Shown here one piece after another: positions 27,901-33,815 of a stretch of DNA of 64,000 bases; position 1 is the stretch's first letter, and each line of letters opens with the position of its first letter. The translations under genes were made by a program, and so were the position numbers. The notes beneath the pieces were generated by a model. The model did not search any database. It was not told the DNA's origin and saw nothing but the letters and a program-made list of their open reading frames with translations. The DNA is from Parachlamydia sp. AcF125 (GTDB taxonomy: Bacteria > Chlamydiota > Chlamydiia > Chlamydiales > Parachlamydiaceae), in the NCBI RefSeq assembly GCF_018342475.1, contig NZ_JAEMUD010000004.1, positions 124,001 through 188,000 on the forward strand, in the 5' to 3' direction.

Positions 27901-28465
27901 AGCGGGGAAGGTGTATTGAAGGATCATACTCAGTCTCAATTTTTGGAATATCCGCATTAACAAGGTTTGGAAGGGACAAAAGCTCTTGACTTGATAGTGG
28001 CAGTGGGGAGGGAGAAGCCATAGCCGAGAATCGAGGCAAAGAGATGGATGCTTCGGGTCTCTTTTCGGATCTTGGCACCTCACTTGGGAAAAACTCTGGC
28101 ATTGTTAAATCATCCGGTAATCCTATTTCTGGGAAGGTTGAAATCTTTTGAGAAAAAGAGGGGATGATAATTGAGACTTCACCTTCTTTACCGGATCTGG
28201 GCGGCTGAGATGAGACAAAACCAGGCATTTGCAAAGGTCGATCTTCCGAATTCTGCGTCATAGCAACCACTGCGCTTGCCGTGAAAACAGGCATCTCTAA
28301 AGAAACGATATTTCTATCGTTTAAATGAGCCCTAGAGGGAGAAGAGAAAAACTGGGGGATATCAATGTGGAAGGGGTGACTTGCCCGGTCGAAATTTTTG
28401 CCCTGCTCTTTGTTTTCTATCGATTCCTTCTGTGTTAACCCTTCATTTGGGGGAAGCGTGCCCAT
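12944..28465 (-). CDS. Giant 5173-aa protein: SecA-like motor fused to polymorphic-toxin C-terminus
   Basis: Residues about 30-215 hold alternating short repeats around MPxF and LPRF. Residues about 440-960 are TPR-like helical pairs, and 1250-1435 are glycine-rich and collagen-like. A long helical region runs to about 3200. Residues 3230-3760 form a SecA-like DEAD motor. It has Walker A FTGEGKS (Lys3273), a TTSFVLAERDA segment like the SecA DYLAxRDA, DEVD (about 3383), GLSGT (about 3570), ATNLAGRGTD (about 3690) and GRTARSGNEG (about 3730). More TPR-like helices follow near 3890 and hydrophobic segments lie at 4390-4455. An OTU-like module is suggested by His4882 and Cys4902 in GHDCLYEAV. 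Residues about 4990-5060 look like a pre-toxin linker, and the last about 95 resemble CDI/Rhs nuclease tips (His5093 in TTIKHM). No signal peptide is seen. The ATG at 28465 has GGAG 7 nt upstream. The gene lies 15 bp after the 1446-aa ATPase gene and 1 nt before the immunity-like gene. It is not the housekeeping SecA. Function is inferred: a toxin or effector with its own translocation-type motor. Confidence 0.85.
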   Translation of the reverse strand: MGTLPPNEGLTQKESIENKEQGKNFDRASHPFHIDIPQFFSSPSRAHLNDRNIVSLEMPVFTASAVVAMTQNSEDRPLQMPGFVSSQPPRSGKEGEVSIIIPSFSQKISTFPEIGLPDDLTMPEFFPSEVPRSEKRPEASISLPRFSAMASPSPLPLSSQELLSLPNLVNADIPKIETEYDPSIHLPRFLPEISPLSNFAQPSPFLEAPNFVSPKDPIARNARQKRLKIPADGEECNPVVKSFDGLSRCKSYEDIVEVALKLDSLSDIRMLRQHSLLKVRYLKTLFNQLIDLASSLLPHSGSFKVKLENDQEQIDLFTKFCGDLIDAKTVEMLKLSSHPILDRLFASSPLPHDEEVVRQKGLLELKDFLYCFISEISLQERKAAEKLGAVQKDLTALSQALSLLRLHIQSTADEIRMQVIRLAAHFDFTPWEDRTPLAPVVVKVESPQVALDEQKLQKGLADIQGAKPKVWQLQDFTNQVLSLPEGDLKEATYKGKYLLELGKIYAKYPTVSALKRAIAWIDQAIDTLARFADKGDPILLECYDCRGGVWLQIAKLVKKVSVNEEALVRKRMDICYRDFYRAYTLHNSREKNFVRQVSAAKEKKDLNQAIREISEAIEMDEDYAEAWYLDFLKQFEQLQLDSQRLLHPTFARLRGEPPQRVFREFAALLGKNPATDPVFKVVLSSGTAVIKLDAQRLYLNRSGPDFLIEMLTRGCKSIEPLHTKKKKFYFSHHMAADAFCQLVQSLGNYAARFREMEKGIRSFHAFELSAFYKSSLVIEKEELESDSIRKRLDPNLILRLIEIESMALQSYLRLGEITNTQEFFAAALFYACRVIRDFDRLLLYTEEKEELESKKLALLIKKAVIYQRMELWNAHTLALEEAIELGKKNNPRFLNPSLHYSLGVAYKRLNQFEEAQDQLYIALSSKKGSIKAFKTAIEAELATLEDLRKSPPTLPPDDPQIMGAFQDQNILEECLQILRDHFKANSPGEPRRPVAYWNHFVQRIHQTTTIKDFCEAVLSSVLVSEKVSSENFLRIARLANLNLKDLKILDELKGYLLDAEKAYIEEESKRQDKIVEDLEEAKEALSKAEAFFEFKKKFIKKLREGERIRPGSLIRQKVLDLAAYLAFEKECPLKSLEEIMEEAVPADLQVEIDELDEVLQNALEIECSPPQVMEHVLQIKGSNIFLSQVKDVIEKTCGRRDDIQDVHIIGVNVYIDTSLTLPGINLAIGGEYVEFLSDKGGSGQEKPEKPLSIDLSGKGGKKGADLNLGRAADGRNPCDPGNNGLPGNHGEEGQSGGDFCISSKEPIIGLDPKIIQEINLCGGEGGKGSKGQDGGNGAKGIKGKDARTDIRKGDNADTMWGHIDVRRGKKGIPAGDGGQGGDEGVGGKGGAAGRLLIEQEIDTIKDRIKVEDGKDGENGGVGTGGKGGEGKPDGFDYAIVKGGLFNKQHKFSGYELYCKNRKKDRDQEGWADGITRDQTIKRNQGREKGRGKTANEQLRQRAEHKKQNLKRELFAENLNGHLHMQSFANKAYAFGEVTDQRAVAHDTEEIVKEQLNAKQKKIQDIETLHQQTSTLLLQAQSQHQTQKQHSRVGTFARREKGLNREKEIETFFNRKEIDQENLLPFRRCSPVPRVEERQIHELEYAMYEVNVTQAENMSCIARLIAQIVKYSKDPACLQDKRCDLINRLAKIIQQIPSRFGVEGFNQIVKACKGLSNASHLIRAIQARNLELASFKRIAGEEKLAINTAYETRLQELTIQRSILRFLSSDRLGFLILINKIKGAEKLQKEKWFKQRLYRKVVTIGKQAYGKELSQEQLNHFLQYADEKIAQLQGKIQTFAYKFPSKLVGQATSAERKNLGTKIKTLRQNQEWVLAHLFELIEGDILPSKVLMQGELDSLYTECSKRWASIQPPPSQRERPSQGADPSDKDKTEEPTPAQQAINETKKEEWSVEKKERLETHIKQLIEFKKEHAKPYLEHLRAVYAENREGEGLAEVFVAFILCGRELAAWHPFADELKTTDSGKIYALRNHYWQPLNNPSSELRTFHYHLLAYLQNRHLLLMKKKWIESFGGLGEEGEAFFHELADKVNKLYGSQGVLPNVDFFALATNTLEKNIRKISAHFEKVRQGINQEEKKNAEEVIAEFDIKDLILQRAVADQLGPLDIHKHKQLIDGLVLTLPRKEMGKIGAYLFLFLELNLSYGTLLHILKILEESQLSGEPIIKKGIFLLSQRGNLLKAKFEYEWEAVLNRAQFYDQIRKQVQKDDQSSIERLLFQIAEEANILPVDGKIETLSQIMGIMSARGCFTAFPELKALQNLLAAKVGLFPTSEGDIPQIILDYNRALETTFSSQEDSLQTEGLVPLFMKTIREMSFCAGFVAPSLIAIQHLPLSMSDLILLYNSLEQLKEGTDQEKEIKNVCLNRIRQLLIDDLESRYEVQLKKHGKMKQQLKDKQAEILTRVADVMKASNILHPDRHIATFKLWIKSLDFHFQADGIKDPQGQKRSKYYEDAQVCFFKEMGGEDSEKAITLFNQWLREKFNQLKGDIADVPALLDSIQEVHGQTPPQALEKLNRLWWRGTVPYSELLEKMEGKKIQEAAEKRLKLKFDETMIQEEYYEVKKKLEGLEETHEEDLKKWIQHIKSFVFSAKKMEQFYPNEETLVKAVVERQIPAYVALKQERGKPTQVEELSFEEWIKGSAHVKEIDEKRRSSIREYLEELEERITDEIVNSQDGQILKNLQNLFSRLGDPRLSSMKAKADELQLKLIDSKDDRNKQKEAKIKEFIGFLCEINSYDEFYLKNPRDKLYKQISKDKKHLESVLSSTCFLVGEELFLKVLQKLTDTLRAYRISIKLTTLSSLFWVLPRLKNPSVFFEILETKIPENWTITLLERYCLKMIQPSLAKMAVELPPLSLNGLADVQKEETIDQALQEKEKQSKECLNLFQATLASLISTPYLKSDDKEALLRLIGDRLAMLNQGKLEFPIESFTHLIHTYFTSPCALKKLSLELSSKHSIIANALFLPSFQGFKYGLTLAWMQGMLEPEILRLNKADRQKIYDSLLEIETVKKEQMMQKVVESLQGSLMVLAVVEGVNHFAQGSWELDGTTLLMLKNRTKTGAWYEEIAHYTKTKRSKPRDLAMLISLMAQESTGINSAIKDLLITDQPKLVKIIQEIKTLFNTPVKDWANEVKAQLGPYAQDWPAIKGWTAEQVTEWAIQEKSETFLNDPKRLMMGIAVVSRGNQLIEGHSLRDTQLIALWLMLRPTHGVPRGRISQMFTGEGKSITFACLAILRAMTRSHVDVITTSFVLAERDATQKEPLFKLFGLTVSNNCDLACESDDEERKKRYYQEGKPVDIVYGDVGAFERDLLLTEFHGQEIIHSSRMGDRRSVLVDEVDGLFLDNAGMVLYLSHNVDSLRFLERIFAQVWALANHPSFERALPVDDKAIEEISKVIRAKIDAEEIPLPQYILTNAKYMEIKSIIHRKLSIWVRSALYAKVLEANNEYIIVDQVVGGKKKKSVTVMDKGTGVEQFSLKWSNGLHQFLQFKHGLELSPESLKAVFLSNYFFFKRYGQHIYGLSGTLGSDTEQKYLQALYEVDLCKIPRFKGEKYLQHKAVVTGSGEEWLEQIAASVYRNVKELKRAVLIICESVIEVKAIEHALKKDYPLLQTYTSSLQELSFLSNDKPTPVGPGDVIIATNLAGRGTDLKTNRVLEDHGGLHVILSYLPPNIRIQEQGFGRTARSGNEGSGEFIILDPHRRPITALCRIRDMEEKQRLENVAIREVKKIEFENELLRGLVHNGEQIPGFQSLLDEIKEALKNEESFYREAQLSSLKNRWAFWIDHMDEKIALVHAIGKEIVLASFKKFQQGVREDFQRGDFRLIQEPIELIKLGGEYRRKEMWSEAESCYKKAAKDPHYAYAKYYKAACRLVVEPSSSSSAKRKFKAGAKRAIAAIRPEISQLQTMVQSVAPLVEQRPAKTGEPDYGNPYKARTEERIQIWSIFLSAIDEALGGTLTEESLKKSQYVTGENAGSIIKALGNRYRSTRLSKKLTIHADKMTYCDKTLAIPRMFRSVFVRLQGKREISKEILQTACEVVVTREKAEQLLDGKKSVVYKLQGIPPSFDKWPEGYSEGVKFVLSTLIDELRYEIFASHQEIKEKLTEKKQTSKLLKEENTDLFFHALVEGKLIQKDYKIDLQTILVKDPPKFKSFQEAKDGGFNERYRQLPKELQEALLSACCGREMEDTTIHWYLKTSIYLSELSLPNSTTEAADILWALLEEQHVLKSPKVKVGHKEYEKQIKNIEKDVKALFPDHKELDKVAESICGIIESSIGMIYKLESKKTTAKFADIIRKYYHDHSQHAPEGLSFFIELGLEVIADLIEKKDPPAWFEVLAVTVMGVIQMVAGAIIKAYLPIAGELIGNALMSTGMDDIMFAITSAVSGQFSWDDYAAAKVQSLKRSIISSAISCGVSFGTSVVKAGSFSQAWDVQKLSGAGKLAPGAFNLGNHVLKEVGRNFINMGISQLASRGLEGMAKLIAGSYEDKIKKEIQKAVSRHWSLVVTQALALYEKLGRDVSVPGKVEGCLNTLIQRTSKENFFEGVVRGSKQVLSHAGSVIGDNGWAEFLNHAPDLVNLGVSVAKLVNLVENNVHQFARDIRDTKEKNAPTSPSPSEMSKDAFIAKLDELKATYIEQLAQTFNDLLNSAVYAPLVSMGSKYLLKKGSELIPLSEQGKTAQSPEMLSKNMDAQNNPEEAFFDKIFRDWKHANLEVSELSDQDLQQTPVNSSETIETLKNQYGSLLKIYKDEDGNLYAQRPTRAEYAQGVMEGKVGGDPEIGALAKQAGKDIAIINPDGKIKTYAHTQEGTIRITESEENGIRNAPNTIYLKFEPNTATGVGHVAVENAANPANPIDFKGHDCLYEAVSQAAGLNKTIDQLRQSIAETLEKDPSFKRFYHDWSLSHEPKQFAGAALASLGTRLMAGVGVVGALREISIGASLSALTFATGVPTIMVGAPLLAHGVDNLMAKLQTLYAGEEVDSLATQFLEHTVGLSHTKARLLNDALGMVGNLGGSAIFKAAKAASISSSSLNEAVKFTSQRGLFNFSQTTIKHMDNPDRMVPIQLLKEVIGSPMGAPIRDPKGASSAMMYYSQITKNGKLYNIEVLYDKASNTILHFEYARKKMGPLERILIK
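24170..24720 (-). repeat. Glycine-rich, collagen-like coding segment
   Basis: Within the giant gene, residues about 1250-1435 are rich in Gly, Lys and Asp, with many GxG and GGxG steps (for example GEGGKGSKGQDGGNGAKG). A few hydrophobic turns interrupt it. The opposite strand therefore shows a proline-rich open frame that should not be annotated. The segment is likely a flexible spacer between the TPR-like half and the helical/motor half. Confidence 0.7.
27823..28378 (-). repeat. Degenerate protein repeats near the N-terminus of the giant protein
   Basis: About nine short units alternate two forms: L-x-M-P-x-F-x-x-S (LEMPVFTAS, LQMPGFVSS, LTMPEFFPS) and S-I-x-L-P-x-F (SIIIPSFSQ, SISLPRFSA, SIHLPRFLP). 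A pair spans roughly 50 residues. The region is proline-rich and probably disordered, with hydrophobic linear motifs. Such arrays often act as docking sites. Confidence 0.6.
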
Positions 28466-28480
28466 TGTCTTTCTCCATTT

Positions 28481-31400
28481 TTAAGAATAGAATTTGTCTA
28501 ATTCAGGATTGGGTTCAAAAAAAGCTCCACACAACCTTTGGGCATGATCTTTATGAATTTTTCGTCTGACATAAGCATTGCTCAAGAACATCAGCCATCT
28601 TTTACTATCCTCTGCGTTGTAAGTCCCAGCGCTTGTCAGCTTATTGACGAAAAATCTGGTAACTTCATGAAGGGCCCCAAAGAATTCGGAAGATGGAAAG
28701 GGCTCGTCTGCGGTAGTTTCGACCAAGCTTCCAAACGTAATAGCAGAATAGGACCCTTGCCGCCCCATACGCCCAGTTCTTCCAATTAGCTGCTGCAATA
28801 ACCTTTTATGAATGACAGGAACGGAAACAATCACGTGAAGCCCCTCTTCAATATCTAGGCTGACCCGAATATCCGCTCCGCGCCCATACTTAATTGTGGT
28901 CATAGTGACTTTACCTGACCGGGCGATTTTTTGGAGATCGGCATCTGAAACATCTGTCGTCAGTTCACTCAGCGGGATGCCAGCTGCAATAATGGCTTCT
29001 TTGAGTGTCTTCCATAATTGCTTTTTCAATTGCATGTTTTCAGGGGTTGTATATTCCAAATACGGATCTCCGAAAATCAGGATCGGTCTCTCATAAGCAA
29101 TGGCATCTTTTTGCTTCCGCTGTCTGATCTCTTGGATATCTCTAACAATCGTTTGACAATACTCTTGGATTGTAGCGGGATCGATCACCAAATTAGAAAG
29201 CTCCCCACTTATAGAATCGAATTGTTTCTTTTGATGGCATGCAATGCAAGCCTGATCAGCAGGAGTGAGAGCGTTCTCTTCCTGAATCTTTGTTCCAAAT
29301 ACCTCGGGGTTTTGGGATGAAGGTATTTCAAAATAGAGGGGGTTACTCAAATTGTGACTTTCACCTTGAAGCGCGGTGCCCGAGAGCCCAATCACTCGCT
29401 TTGCCCTTTTAATAAGCTTCGAAAGGCGCATGATCGAAATATAGAGATTGAAGCCTGAAGAAGCACTGTAGAAAGGGACAGTGCAATAGTCTTTTCCAGT
29501 GCTACGATCAGTTGCATGTGAGGTTGTTCCTTTGCCACCTTTTCCCGTCTGCTCTGCAAGCCATGGCCAATAATCTTGATTGGATCTGACAAAATTAACA
29601 TTCAATAAATTTGGGGGAATAGTTTCAACAAAAGGCCTCTTTCTTTCGAGGTCATAAAGCAATAAATCGTACTCGTCTAAAATGATCCTATCTTCAGCGG
29701 AATTTTCATAAATGGTTTTGATAAATGCTTTTTCAGCTGGGCTTGCTCTGTTTTCGAGCAACCTTACCATGATTTCACGGACAATACTATCGATGTTTTC
29801 GATATCCGCATAAATGATCTTGACCTGATTATTAAAGCGAGAGACATCGTGGATGGTTGAAATGCAAAGGCTTTTAATCCCTTCCTTCTTAAAGAAGTTC
29901 TCCCCTAGTTCATGGTCTCTCCTAGCTAAGTGATCGTAGCTCGTAAAGACAAACACCCTTCCATTCGCCACATCTTTAATTCTTCGCGCTTCATGGAGAG
30001 CCGCAACAGCAATTACAATGCTTTTTCCTTGTCCTGTGCCTAATCTGATTAAAAGATTTTGGTCTTTAAACTCTTCACACATACACAATTGCAGGGCTAA
30101 AGCCTGGTTGGGTAAAATGAAATGCACAGGGATCGGTCGCGTTCTAAGGAAATCGCCAAATTCATGGATGATGGTTTCCTTAATTGCTAAATCGCCCATA
30201 ATGGCCCGCAAATCGTTATCGAGAGATTGGCTTTTATTGCCTTCATGTGCACAAAAAGAATGGATGAAATCTTCTTTCGAGTAAGATAATTCATCCATCT
30301 TTCGACAGATCACGTTTTCAAATTGAGAGGTCACCTCAACCAGTTGATTAAGAGAACATCTCTTCAGAATGTCTCTAATATCCTGGGCACACAGAAATGC
30401 AACGAGTTGAGAAATACCTTTCACCACGCTGCCTTTTAGCGCGACATCCTCTCCCTCCTCCAAATTTTTAAGAGTCTCTCTTAAATTCTCAAGAATTTGT
30501 GCAACTTCTCCATACGGTTTTGCTTGTTTAACCAGATTCAAAGCAATATTGACCCTTAATTTTCCATCCTTAAAGAAGCGAGCTTGGACAATATGATCCA
30601 GTTTTTTAAAGAAAGGGGACATGACCTGTAAAAAGCTTGCTACAATCCTAATTCTTTCCTGAAATGTCGCAGAACTCGTCCCCTGCATTTTTTTAAAAAC
30701 GATGCTTAAAAACTCTTCAAGCATTTTTTTGATTTTTTGATCATGATTAAATGACATGTAAGCTTCGGTTAAAAAGGAAACGGCCTCTCGATGGGCTTGG
30801 ACTCGAAGCTCGTGCTGTAAATGAGTTTTCACATTGCTGAAAAGGTCTGAATAAAGGACTGTATCCGGGCACTCAGGAAGAAAAGTTTTATTAAAAGGAT
30901 CGTGAAAGACGTATTTACCCTCTTGATAATCAATTACATAAAAATTACCTTCGTGCCAACAAAGACGTTGGAGGAGGTTTTCAGCTCCATTGAATGTAGC
31001 TTCTTTCCATTTGAGCGGCAGACATTTGAGGATATAGAGCTTAAGAGAGTGATAAAGTGGAATTACAGTTTTAGCTAGCCAGCTTTCTACAGGAACCAAT
31101 TCTTTTCTAGCAGTTTCTTCGATTCTTAAAGGGGCCGCTGACCTCCCTATCTGACTTAAAACTTCTTCGCCCAAGATTTCCCATTCTTGGTAAAAATCTT
31201 CAATGGCTTGAAGCACAAGTTTTTCAAATTCACGCTTGCTTTTAACTGGATTTTCTCCCAATTTAGCGAAAAGATTGACCAAAGTTCTCCGAACATGGAC
31301 TCCGTGGGGAATCTTTTGAAAGTGAAGGGCGATGAATGCTGCATTTCCAAAAAAGGCATCTAAAGGTACCTTTGCGGAAACTTCCATAAAACTATAGTCC

Positions 31401-32821
31401 AACCTAATGAGATTTTCACGTAATCGCACAAGATAGTCACGATGATTGGCGTACGGTTTTAGAAAGTGAAGTTTATTCGCTGCAGCAAGTTGATGCAGAA
31501 ACAATAAATACATGCGTTTGTAGGAATTTCGATAAGTAACGTCTTCTTCACTTGCAAGCTTGAAGTTCAAATTCCGAAATATCAAATTTATTTGTCCTTC
31601 GCTTAAGGTACAAACTCTCTTTCTCTCATCAATCCTTGCTGTTAACATCTCACGAAACAATTCAGCATTTCCTAAAAGAACGACATACTTACCTGTTGGC
31701 CGCCAGGTTTGTTCATGTGAAAAAAGCTGCCTTACCGGCTCTGAGAGATTTTGTTCTTTTCCGGCGGGTCGCATATACTGGATAAATCCAGCATTACAGA
31801 CAAGTGCCCTAAACGTCCAAACAAGCGAAGAAAGCCTTGAAAGATCCATAGGAGCATTAGAATGAAGTAAATTTTGGATCGCCTGCATTAGACCGTTCAT
31901 AAAATTAAACAGGATTAAAGAATCATTTTGTCGATCATAGGCAATAAGGAGCTCCACCAACCTGTCAACAGAACGTTGTAATTGCAATCTGGCTTCCGCA
32001 TTATCTGCATTCGGTTTATAGATGTAAGCATGTGTAGAAAAAACTCGACAAAATTGACGAACAGCCCTGTTATCGGGTTTAACAGCCCCAAGAATCCGCT
32101 CTGTGCCTTTTCTAATCAAATCTTTTACTTGGTCGAATAATCTCAATCCTTCAGGCAGTGAACGGTGTGTTTTGGTAACAATTTTGTCACTCAATACATC
32201 AAGCGTCATTGCATGCTGATGAAGATGTTTATTGAGTTCAGAAACGAATTTATTGAACGCTGCCTGATTATAAGGTGTTAAGTCCTTGCTCCCAAACAAT
32301 TGCTTATAATAATTAAAAACTGCACAAACTTTATCAATAGAATTGCCCTCATTTTTGTAAGGCCATGAAGGTGCCAGTAGGAGATAAATAATGAGTTTTC
32401 TAAGCTTACGCTCGATCTCATGGGGTTTTAAAATGTCTTCCGAATTTGCTTCGATTGCATGCACGACCTCCCTAACCGCCTTGATTAGGGGTGAAAATCC
32501 CCCCTTTCGAGGAAGGTTAATACTTTCTTGCTCAGCTTGTGGGTACGCCTTTTTAATTCCATTAAATTCTTTCGCATGTGGCGTATCTGGTGTTTTGCGC
32601 ATCTCTACTTGCAATGACCGGACTTGCCATCTGGTAGCAGATTGATCTATATCTCGGCAAATCGCTTTGGCAAAGCCATAAGTATGAGAATCACGGGAGC
32701 GGTTATAAATTTGTGTATTAATCTTATGGGCTAACTGAACAACATCATCCTCACACGTAGACTCACCAGTGGGGAGATCGATCCAAAAGCCTTTCACAAT
32801 GCATTGTATAGAATTCGTCAT
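28481..32821 (-). CDS. 1446-aa SecA-like DEAD ATPase
   Basis: The chosen start is ATG 32819-32821 (MTNSIQCIVKGF), with GAGG eight bases upstream; the frame extends 61 codons further but without a ribosome-binding site. Residues 1-880 are helical and not recognised. From about 900 there is an SF2/SecA-like ATPase. Walker A is RLGTGQGKS (Lys933), then VFTSYDHLARRDHE (SecA-like LAxRDxE), DEYD (about 1047-1050), GLSGTA, TIKYGRGAD and QLIGRTGRMGRQG. The last pieces correspond to SecA motifs GMTGTA, AGRGTD and GRAGRQGD. There is no signal peptide and no toxin tail. It lies 15 bp upstream of the giant gene, whose motor is of the same type, so the two probably work together or are paralogues. This could be a partner motor or chaperone-like loader for the toxin, or an independent effector. 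I cannot decide from sequence alone. Confidence 0.82.
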   Translation of the reverse strand: MTNSIQCIVKGFWIDLPTGESTCEDDVVQLAHKINTQIYNRSRDSHTYGFAKAICRDIDQSATRWQVRSLQVEMRKTPDTPHAKEFNGIKKAYPQAEQESINLPRKGGFSPLIKAVREVVHAIEANSEDILKPHEIERKLRKLIIYLLLAPSWPYKNEGNSIDKVCAVFNYYKQLFGSKDLTPYNQAAFNKFVSELNKHLHQHAMTLDVLSDKIVTKTHRSLPEGLRLFDQVKDLIRKGTERILGAVKPDNRAVRQFCRVFSTHAYIYKPNADNAEARLQLQRSVDRLVELLIAYDRQNDSLILFNFMNGLMQAIQNLLHSNAPMDLSRLSSLVWTFRALVCNAGFIQYMRPAGKEQNLSEPVRQLFSHEQTWRPTGKYVVLLGNAELFREMLTARIDERKRVCTLSEGQINLIFRNLNFKLASEEDVTYRNSYKRMYLLFLHQLAAANKLHFLKPYANHRDYLVRLRENLIRLDYSFMEVSAKVPLDAFFGNAAFIALHFQKIPHGVHVRRTLVNLFAKLGENPVKSKREFEKLVLQAIEDFYQEWEILGEEVLSQIGRSAAPLRIEETARKELVPVESWLAKTVIPLYHSLKLYILKCLPLKWKEATFNGAENLLQRLCWHEGNFYVIDYQEGKYVFHDPFNKTFLPECPDTVLYSDLFSNVKTHLQHELRVQAHREAVSFLTEAYMSFNHDQKIKKMLEEFLSIVFKKMQGTSSATFQERIRIVASFLQVMSPFFKKLDHIVQARFFKDGKLRVNIALNLVKQAKPYGEVAQILENLRETLKNLEEGEDVALKGSVVKGISQLVAFLCAQDIRDILKRCSLNQLVEVTSQFENVICRKMDELSYSKEDFIHSFCAHEGNKSQSLDNDLRAIMGDLAIKETIIHEFGDFLRTRPIPVHFILPNQALALQLCMCEEFKDQNLLIRLGTGQGKSIVIAVAALHEARRIKDVANGRVFVFTSYDHLARRDHELGENFFKKEGIKSLCISTIHDVSRFNNQVKIIYADIENIDSIVREIMVRLLENRASPAEKAFIKTIYENSAEDRIILDEYDLLLYDLERKRPFVETIPPNLLNVNFVRSNQDYWPWLAEQTGKGGKGTTSHATDRSTGKDYCTVPFYSASSGFNLYISIMRLSKLIKRAKRVIGLSGTALQGESHNLSNPLYFEIPSSQNPEVFGTKIQEENALTPADQACIACHQKKQFDSISGELSNLVIDPATIQEYCQTIVRDIQEIRQRKQKDAIAYERPILIFGDPYLEYTTPENMQLKKQLWKTLKEAIIAAGIPLSELTTDVSDADLQKIARSGKVTMTTIKYGRGADIRVSLDIEEGLHVIVSVPVIHKRLLQQLIGRTGRMGRQGSYSAITFGSLVETTADEPFPSSEFFGALHEVTRFFVNKLTSAGTYNAEDSKRWLMFLSNAYVRRKIHKDHAQRLCGAFFEPNPELDKFYS

Positions 32822-33276
32822 ACATCCATCCTCGCTGCGTTTATTCGCTAAATTAAATTTTATTTTTTTTGAATGGCTGAATAGTAGAGGGTTTGATGGA
32901 TTAAAATAAAGTAAAAAAGGAGGAATTTTAAATAAGGAAAATTTGCCTATGAAAGGGCATAAGTGCAAAAAGCCATCCGCTGCTCGCTCCCCTACAAGGC
33001 ACAAGTAACGCCTTATTTAAATTTCGCCGAACACATCTGCCCCACCTTGAGGACAAGAAGGCAAGCGAATCGTTTTAGGGCAAGTAGGCAATCATCGTAG
33101 GAGCTTTCTGCCATGACTGGAATGGAGGAAGATAATCAATTAAGCACACCGGCTAGGCTCTACAATAGAGGCTAAGGGATAACTTGATATTTTCGAGGAT
33201 AGTCACCCCCTATTTGTACAGCATGGATAAATAAGATCTAGGGGAATCATGGCAGGGATTCTTAAAATTTTTTGGC
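32822..33276. other. Upstream region of the SecA-like/toxin unit
   Basis: No convincing gene. The part nearest the start codon (32,830-32,930) is A+T-rich and should hold the promoter of the three-gene minus-strand unit, but no clear -35/-10 pair stands out. The distal part reads like decayed sequence. Confidence 0.35.
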
Positions 33277-33311
33277 AAAAAAACGATCGGACAGCTTAAA
33301 GTCCGATCGTT
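33277..33311 (-). terminator. Rho-independent terminator of the DUF2059 gene
   Basis: A perfect 11-bp stem, AACGATCGGAC/GTCCGATCGTT (33282-33292, 33301-33311), is followed on the minus strand by a run of T (complement of the A run at 33277-33283). It lies about 40 bp after the gene's stop. Confidence 0.85.
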
Positions 33312-33350
33312 AGCAGCTAAAAAGCTTTGTTAAGCACTCTAAAGAGGCTC

Positions 33351-33815
33351 TTACTTAGCCGCCTGCTCTTGAGCTAGCATTTGTTGCAATTCATCCATGT
33401 GTTGCAGGACGCGTGTTTGGGCTAGGTGTAGTGAATGCTGCATAATTTCAGGGGTCTTTTCCAACGCTTTTTGGCCTGTTTTTGACCGGTAGAAAGCTGC
33501 GATATCTTTTAGTTCTTTTTCTGTAAAAATCTCACAATACATTTCGAGAATATCTTGTCGAAGACTTTCAGCGCTCATATATTTCTCGTAAAATTTTCTC
33601 AAGGTTGCCTCATGTTCGCCCATAGCCGGGTCCATTTGTTTGACCATTTCAATTGAGGCATCGATGGAATCCTCCATCATCTTTTCAAAGTGAATGGTGT
33701 CTAACAGCTCATTTGCTGCCTGCCATTCTGCTTTACCCGCAGCTAAAACCAAGGGTGAGGTAAAAAAAGCAATGATTAAAATATGTTTGATTAGACCTTT
33801 ATATAATTTCCCCAT
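33351..33815 (-). CDS. DUF2059 family secreted protein
   Basis: A 154-aa protein with a Sec signal peptide (MGKLYKGLIKHILIIAFFTS, then PLVLAAGKA). A helical mature domain follows with the DUF2059 hallmark FTEKELKDIAAFYRSKTGQKALEK near residues 100-123. The function of the family is unknown; members are periplasmic and small. AGGAGG lies eight bases before the chosen ATG. The gene is monocistronic, with its own terminator. The C-terminus is Gln/Ala-rich and probably disordered. Confidence 0.85.
   Translation of the reverse strand: MGKLYKGLIKHILIIAFFTSPLVLAAGKAEWQAANELLDTIHFEKMMEDSIDASIEMVKQMDPAMGEHEATLRKFYEKYMSAESLRQDILEMYCEIFTEKELKDIAAFYRSKTGQKALEKTPEIMQHSLHLAQTRVLQHMDELQQMLAQEQAAK

Noticed and set aside
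12944-28465. Annotation of the giant gene as the housekeeping preprotein translocase SecA
   Set aside because: It is about six times too long, lacks the full SecA domain order, and the second SecA-like gene beside it shows a special family rather than the essential translocase.
32822-33004. N-terminal extension of the 1446-aa ATPase (61 codons)
   Set aside because: No ribosome-binding site at the upstream ATG, while GAGG stands eight bases before the ATG at 32821. The extension is low-complexity and starts in relic-like DNA.
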